DNA from: Terriglobia bacterium
GTDB lineage: Bacteria > Acidobacteriota > Terriglobia > Bryobacterales > Bryobacteraceae
DNA: 64,000 nt
Assembly (NCBI GenBank): GCA_021325235.1
Contig: JAJPHN010000040.1
Location: 1 to 64,000 of the forward strand
Direction: 5' to 3'
Positions 60,344 to 64,000 of the stretch are shown here, one piece after another; the stretch's first letter is position 1, and each line of letters starts with the position of its first letter. A program made the translations under genes and the position numbers. Under the pieces are notes generated by a model. The model was given only the letters and a program-made list of their open reading frames with translations. It had not been told where the DNA came from and searched no databases.

Positions 60344-61051
60344 TTAACGGATGACGGTGCCGATCGGCTCACCCATCGCCATACGCATTATATTTCCCGG
60401 TTTCTTGAGATCGAAGACCATGATCGGCATCTTGTTGTCGCGGCACATAGCGACAGCGGAAGCATCCATGACGGCGAGCGCTTTCGAGAGCACTTCGGTG
60501 TAGGTGACGGTCTCGTACTTGACGGCGTCGCCGAACTTTTTCGGATCTTTGTCGTAAACGCCGTCGACGCTGGTGGCTTTGGCGATCAGCTGGGCGTGGA
60601 TTTCGAGGCCGCGCAGGGTAGCGGCGGTATCGGTTGAAAAATATGGATTCGACGTGCCGGCGGCGAAGATCACGATGCGCCCTTTTTCCAAATGGCGAAT
60701 GGCGCGCCGGCGGATGTAGGGCTCGGCGACCTGGTGCATCTGGATGGCGGTCATGACGCGAGTGGGAATGCCCTGCTGCTCCAGTGCATCCTGAAACGCC
60801 AGGGCGTTGATCACGGTGGCCAGCATACCCATGTGATCGCCGGTGACACGGTCCATCTGATGCGCGGCAGCGGCCACACCGCGAAAGATGTTGCCTCCGC
60901 CCAGCACGAGGCCGATCTGCACGCCGGCGCGCGCCACTTCGGCGACTTCGCTCGCGAGCGCTTTCACACGCTCGGGGTCGAGCCCGAAAGAAAGCACGCC
61001 GGCGAGCGCTTCACCGCTGATCTTGAGGAGTATGCGTTGATACTGTGCCAT
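60344..61051 (-). CDS. pyrH: uridylate kinase
   Basis: 235 residues from ATG 61051 ([18 protein letters not shown]). Phosphorylates UMP to UDP. The motifs [32 protein letters not shown] and [20 protein letters not shown], with [14 protein letters not shown], are the amino-acid-kinase fold of bacterial UMP kinases. A longer frame upstream adds eight residues without support. It lies 13 bases from frr in the conserved translation cluster. Confidence 0.97.
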   Translation of the reverse strand: MAQYQRILLKISGEALAGVLSFGLDPERVKALASEVAEVARAGVQIGLVLGGGNIFRGVAAAAHQMDRVTGDHMGMLATVINALAFQDALEQQGIPTRVMTAIQMHQVAEPYIRRRAIRHLEKGRIVIFAAGTSNPYFSTDTAATLRGLEIHAQLIAKATSVDGVYDKDPKKFGDAVKYETVTYTEVLSKALAVMDASAVAMCRDNKMPIMVFDLKKPGNIMRMAMGEPIGTVIR

Positions 61052-61114
61052 GCATTTGCACCATTCTCGGGGCACACCACACCCCCGGCGTGTTGGACTC
61101 GTTTCTTGATTGTT

Positions 61115-62092
61115 TCAGGCCGTGACCGGCAGCGGACTCTGCTCGACTCCGGCAACATCGCCCGCGTCGCCCACTTTATAGCGTACAAAGCGGCGCACCG
61201 TGATCGTGTCGCCTAGTTTTGCGCCGACCGTCTTGATGAGTTCGCTTACCGAGATGCTGTTCTCACGAATGAACGGCTGCTCGAGCAGGCAGATATCTTC
61301 ATAGAACTTGCCCATGCGGCCTTCGGCGATCTTGTCGACCATCTTCTCTGGCTTGCCTTCGTTGAGCACGCGATCGCGCTGGATGGCGCGCTCTTTTTCA
61401 AGCACCTCAGCCGGGACATCGCTCTTCTGCACGTATTGCGGATGAACCGCGGCGACCTGCATGGCGATGTCGCGCAGCAGCGTTTTGAATTCTTCCTTGC
61501 CGAACGTAGCGGTGTTGTTCGCGTCGACTTCGACCAGAACGCCGATCTGCGCGCCGGTGTGGATGTAATCGGCGATGGTGCCATTCGCCCCGGCTTCGAA
61601 CACCTCGAAGCGCGAGACATTGATATTCTCGCCAAGTTTGGCGACTTTCGCCTTCACCAGTTCGCCGACCGTGCTCGAGCCGTCTTTCGCAAATTTCTGC
61701 TCGTAGAGGGCTTCGTGCGCCTTGAAGTTGGCGCGCTCATCTTCAGTGACCTGTTCGGCACGCACATATTTTGGCTTGTGCTGGGCGATATGCTCGGCGA
61801 CATCGGCCGCGAGCGACTGGAAATCGCCGGTGCGGGCGACGAAATCCGACTCGCAGTTGACCTCCACCAGCACGCCCAGCTTGCCGCCCTGCGCGATGTG
61901 CGAGCTGATTAAGCCCTGTTTGGTGGAACGCGACTCTTTCTTGACGGCGCTTGCGATGCCGCGCTTCCGCAAAATGACTTCGGCTTCGGCGATATCGCCG
62001 TTGGCTTCCTGCAGCGCCTTCTTGCATTCCATCATTCCGGCACCGGTGCGCTCACGAAGCTGTTTGACTAACTGTGCACTAATTTCTGCCAT
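61115..62092 (-). CDS. tsf: elongation factor Ts
   Basis: 325 residues from ATG 62092 (MAEISAQLVKQLRERTGAGM). The N-terminal UBA-like domain MECKKALQEANGDIAEAEVI, then KLGVLVEVNCESDFVARTGD and a second guanine-exchange half (QIGVLVEVDANNTATFGKEE) are complete. It releases GDP from EF-Tu. Downstream of rpsB, as in most bacteria, separated by a terminator-like hairpin. Confidence 0.97.
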   Translation of the reverse strand: MAEISAQLVKQLRERTGAGMMECKKALQEANGDIAEAEVILRKRGIASAVKKESRSTKQGLISSHIAQGGKLGVLVEVNCESDFVARTGDFQSLAADVAEHIAQHKPKYVRAEQVTEDERANFKAHEALYEQKFAKDGSSTVGELVKAKVAKLGENINVSRFEVFEAGANGTIADYIHTGAQIGVLVEVDANNTATFGKEEFKTLLRDIAMQVAAVHPQYVQKSDVPAEVLEKERAIQRDRVLNEGKPEKMVDKIAEGRMGKFYEDICLLEQPFIRENSISVSELIKTVGAKLGDTITVRRFVRYKVGDAGDVAGVEQSPLPVTA

Positions 62093-62124
62093 AGATATCC
62101 TTAAAAATCCTTTGTACAAAAGTA

Positions 62125-62155
62125 GGGCGACCTGACTCTTCGAAGCCGGTCGCCC
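62125..62155 (-). terminator. hairpin between rpsB and tsf
   Basis: GGGCGACC at 62125-62132 pairs with GGTCGCCC at 62148-62155 with a 15-base loop. On the minus strand it is followed by TACTTTTG, a weak T-run; on the plus strand by TTTT. In the rpsB-tsf gap it would act as a partial terminator or attenuator lowering tsf expression relative to rpsB, as known at this spot in E. coli. That role is inferred here. Confidence 0.55.
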
Positions 62156-62184
62156 TTTTCCTACGAACGTCGATCCTTTTGGAT

Positions 62185-63093
62185 TTAGTGTTCGCTAACG
62201 CTCGTGCTGACCACTTCCTCGGGAGCCTCGCTGGCCGGGCCTTTGCGCGGGGGCGCTTCCTGCTGCGGTTCGGCGCTTGTGGCCAGGCTTTCCGACATGA
62301 GCTGCTCGGCGTACTTCGGATCGAAGTACTGCGTGTACTCCTCGGGCGTATGCTCGGCGGCAGCTTCGTCTTCGCCGACGATCTTCTCGGCAGCGAAGTC
62401 CTGTTCTGTAGCGAGCGAGCGGCCTTCGACCACCGCATCGGCGATTTTGGTGGTGAACAGGCGAATCGCGCGCAGAGCGTCGTCGTTGCCGGGGATCACG
62501 TAGTCGACTTCATCGGGATCGCAGTTGGTATCGACGACCGCAACCACGGGAATGCCGAGCCGGCGTGCTTCCTTAACCGCGATGGCTTCTTTGTTTGAGT
62601 CGATGACGAACAGCAGATCGGGCAGACCGTTCATGTCCTTGATGCCGGCCAGATTCTGCTGCAGGTGCTTGCGCTCGCGCTCGAGCCGGATGACTTCTTT
62701 TTTCTGCCGGCCCTCGTAGGCGTTCTCCGTCGCCATGGAGTCGAGTTCTTTCAGGCGCTTGATGGAGCGCTGCACAGTCGAGATATTGGTGAGCAAGCCG
62801 CCGAGCCAGCGCTGATTCACGTAGTACTGGCCGCAACGTGTTGCCTCTTCGGCAATAGCCTCCTGCGCCTGGCGCTTGGTGCCGACAAACAACACCGACT
62901 TACCCTGCGCGGCCATTTCGCCCACAAAGCGCATCGCGTCTTTGAAGAGCTTTAGAGTCTTCTGCAGATCGACGATGTAGATTCCGTTTCGTTCACCAAA
63001 GATGTATTCCTTCATCTTTGGATTCCAGCGCTTGGTCTGGTGCCCGAAGTGAACGCCGGCTTCGAGCAATTCCTTCATGGAAATTGACGGCAA
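62185..63093 (-). CDS. rpsB: 30S ribosomal protein S2
   Basis: 302 residues from TTG 63093. S2 motifs are [61 protein letters not shown] and [20 protein letters not shown]. The C-terminal 70 residues are a Glu/Ala-rich extension beyond the common 230-250 residues, typical of several phyla. A TTG start is preferred because AGGAGG is at 63098-63103, four bases away. The ATG at 63078 would lie 19 bases away. Confidence 0.95.
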   Translation of the reverse strand: MPSISMKELLEAGVHFGHQTKRWNPKMKEYIFGERNGIYIVDLQKTLKLFKDAMRFVGEMAAQGKSVLFVGTKRQAQEAIAEEATRCGQYYVNQRWLGGLLTNISTVQRSIKRLKELDSMATENAYEGRQKKEVIRLERERKHLQQNLAGIKDMNGLPDLLFVIDSNKEAIAVKEARRLGIPVVAVVDTNCDPDEVDYVIPGNDDALRAIRLFTTKIADAVVEGRSLATEQDFAAEKIVGEDEAAAEHTPEEYTQYFDPKYAEQLMSESLATSAEPQQEAPPRKGPASEAPEEVVSTSVSEH

Positions 63094-63097
63094 TTAG

Positions 63098-63103
63098 CCT
63101 CCT
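63098..63103 (-). promoter_or_regulatory. Shine-Dalgarno AGGAGG deciding the rpsB start
   Basis: A perfect AGGAGG lies four bases before TTG 63093 and 19 bases before ATG 63078, so translation most likely begins at TTG. The spacing is short, and a TTG start on an abundant ribosomal protein may limit its translation. Confidence 0.6.
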
Positions 63104-63276
63104 AAATTAGATACGCACCGGCGCGAGGAGCGCGGCCCAAAGCGGAATTTGCGCTTGCTCGCTGATCTGAGTCGGCTGCGGTGAAAGCCGCGGGCTGATC
63201 CAGAAACGATGCGGTTGGGCGCTGGAGGCCTGAAACAGGTATCCAGCGCGGGTTGCTGATGGGGACGAAAGAGGTA

Positions 63277-63675
63277 CTAGCGTTTGGAGAACTGGAAGCG
63301 CTTGCGAGCGCCCTTCTGACCGTACTTCTTCCGCTCATGAGCGCGAGCGTCGCGCGTTAAGAATCCGAGCTGCTTCAATTTCCCGCGCAGTTCGGAGTTG
63401 AACTCGATCAGGGCACGAGCGATACCGAGGCGGGCCGCTCCGGCCTGTCCCGTAATCCCGCCGCCCTGGGCGAGGATCAATACATCGAAGCGATCGGCGA
63501 GCTCGGCGGCGAGCAGAGGCTGCCGCACGTAGGCGCGCGCCGATTCCGTCACAAAATAATTTTCAAAAGGCCGATGGTTGACCGTGATCTGGCCCTTGCC
63601 CGGCCGCAGGAACACACGCGCGGTCGCCGTCTTGCGCCGCCCGGTTCCCAACTGCTGCACTAACTTCGCTGCCAT
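63277..63675 (-). CDS. rpsI: 30S ribosomal protein S9
   Basis: 132 residues: [20 protein letters not shown] at the N-terminus, [20 protein letters not shown] in the middle and the basic tail [18 protein letters not shown]-like end, reading [10 protein letters not shown]. It is 13 bases after rplM, the universal L13-S9 pair. The spacer of 183 bases to rpsB would hold the rpsB leader. I see no clear structured element there. Confidence 0.97.
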   Translation of the reverse strand: MAAKLVQQLGTGRRKTATARVFLRPGKGQITVNHRPFENYFVTESARAYVRQPLLAAELADRFDVLILAQGGGITGQAGAARLGIARALIEFNSELRGKLKQLGFLTRDARAHERKKYGQKGARKRFQFSKR

Positions 63676-63688
63676 CCTTTTCCTTTAA

Positions 63689-64000
63689 CTAAACCGCTGC
63701 GATTGCCACCGGCTTCTGCGCTTCGTGCGGATGCTGCTCGCCGGCATAAACTTTCAGCTTGCGATACATTTGCTTGCCGAGTTTGGTTTTCGGGAGCATA
63801 CCCGAAATCGCCAGCTCGATCATCCGCTCGGGACGCGTTTCGCGCATGCGGCGCGCGCCGGTTTCGACCAGGCCACCCGGATATCCGGTATGCCGGCGAT
63901 AAACTTTCTGACCCTCTTTGCCGCCCGTCAGGCGAATCTTGGCGGCGTTGACAATGATCACGTGATCACCGGTGTCGATCGACGGCACCCAGGTGGTCTT
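63689..64000 (-). CDS. rplM: 50S ribosomal protein L13, 5' end outside the window
   Basis: 104 C-terminal residues are visible: [60 protein letters not shown], and [20 protein letters not shown]. The N-terminal 40 or so residues (WYVIDA region) are beyond position 64000. It is the first gene of the L13-S9-S2-Ts-PyrH-Frr run. Confidence 0.96.
   Translation of the reverse strand, partial: KTTWVPSIDTGDHVIIVNAAKIRLTGGKEGQKVYRRHTGYPGGLVETGARRMRETRPERMIELAISGMLPKTKLGKQMYRKLKVYAGEQHPHEAQKPVAIAAV

Noticed and set aside
1-64000. CRISPR array
   Set aside because: No set of regularly spaced identical repeats was seen anywhere.

Overview
The window looks like a chromosome segment of an Acidobacteriota member, probably from the Solibacter/Bryobacter side (inference, no database search was possible). 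Pointers are three VWFA-related proteins of the type almost confined to this phylum, two 1,100-residue Oar-like TonB-dependent receptors with carboxypeptidase-regulatory N-termini, several ECF sigma factors followed by anti-sigma or kinase genes, Ser/Thr kinases with TPR tails, an AmmeMemoRadiSam B protein and high G+C coding sequence. There is no CRISPR array and no rRNA. One tRNA (Ala, CGC) sits at the left edge.

0-13.3 kb is an accessory, partly decayed region. It begins beside tRNA-Ala with a frameshifted ssb and a phosphatase wreck with several shifts. Two tandem paralogous unknown genes follow (1242-2644). They converge on an ECF sigma gene coupled to a giant protein that fuses two zinc anti-sigma motifs, a membrane span, TPRs and a CHAT protease domain (2656-6908). 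Next come an outer-membrane-like protein, a split DUF4410-like gene, an acidobacterial unknown and a GT39-like membrane transferase. An IS256-family element (10583-11937) carries a frameshifted transposase and truncates a decayed sigma/kinase pair. An intact module of the same design lies at 51.5-54.9 kb.

13.3-30 kb: a LuxR-type regulator is coupled to an HtrA-like protein whose catalytic serine is an alanine. Then come molybdenum-cofactor genes moeA-moaC-mog, a VWFA-related protein, a Memo-like protein, a PHP phosphoesterase, a SixA-like phosphatase and an O-antigen ligase. An ECF sigma / anti-sigma / DUF4097-like x2 operon follows, then a coupled pair of hydrolases (GH-A clan glycosidase, CocE/NonD) and a PEP-CTERM protein built from six repeats.

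30-50.5 kb: a secreted SGNH esterase, a lysozyme-like protein, a TonB-like receptor translationally coupled to a VWFA-related protein, a second TonB-like receptor and a broken TonB-C protein. The nitrate assimilation operon narK-nasA-nirB-nirD reads right to left. Its NasA needs the molybdenum cofactor served by moeA/moaC/mog. A third VWFA-related protein lies divergently to it.

50.5-64 kb: two short proteins sharing a C-terminal motif flank an excisionase-like HTH protein. Then come the intact sigma/TPR-kinase pair, an MgtC-like protein, a tiny Asp/Glu-repeat protein, a PLP enzyme of the DSD1/alanine racemase type, a pair of phosphatase-like and unknown proteins, and a Dps-like ferritin. The conserved translation cluster rplM-rpsI-rpsB-tsf-pyrH-frr ends the window, with rplM cut by the right edge.
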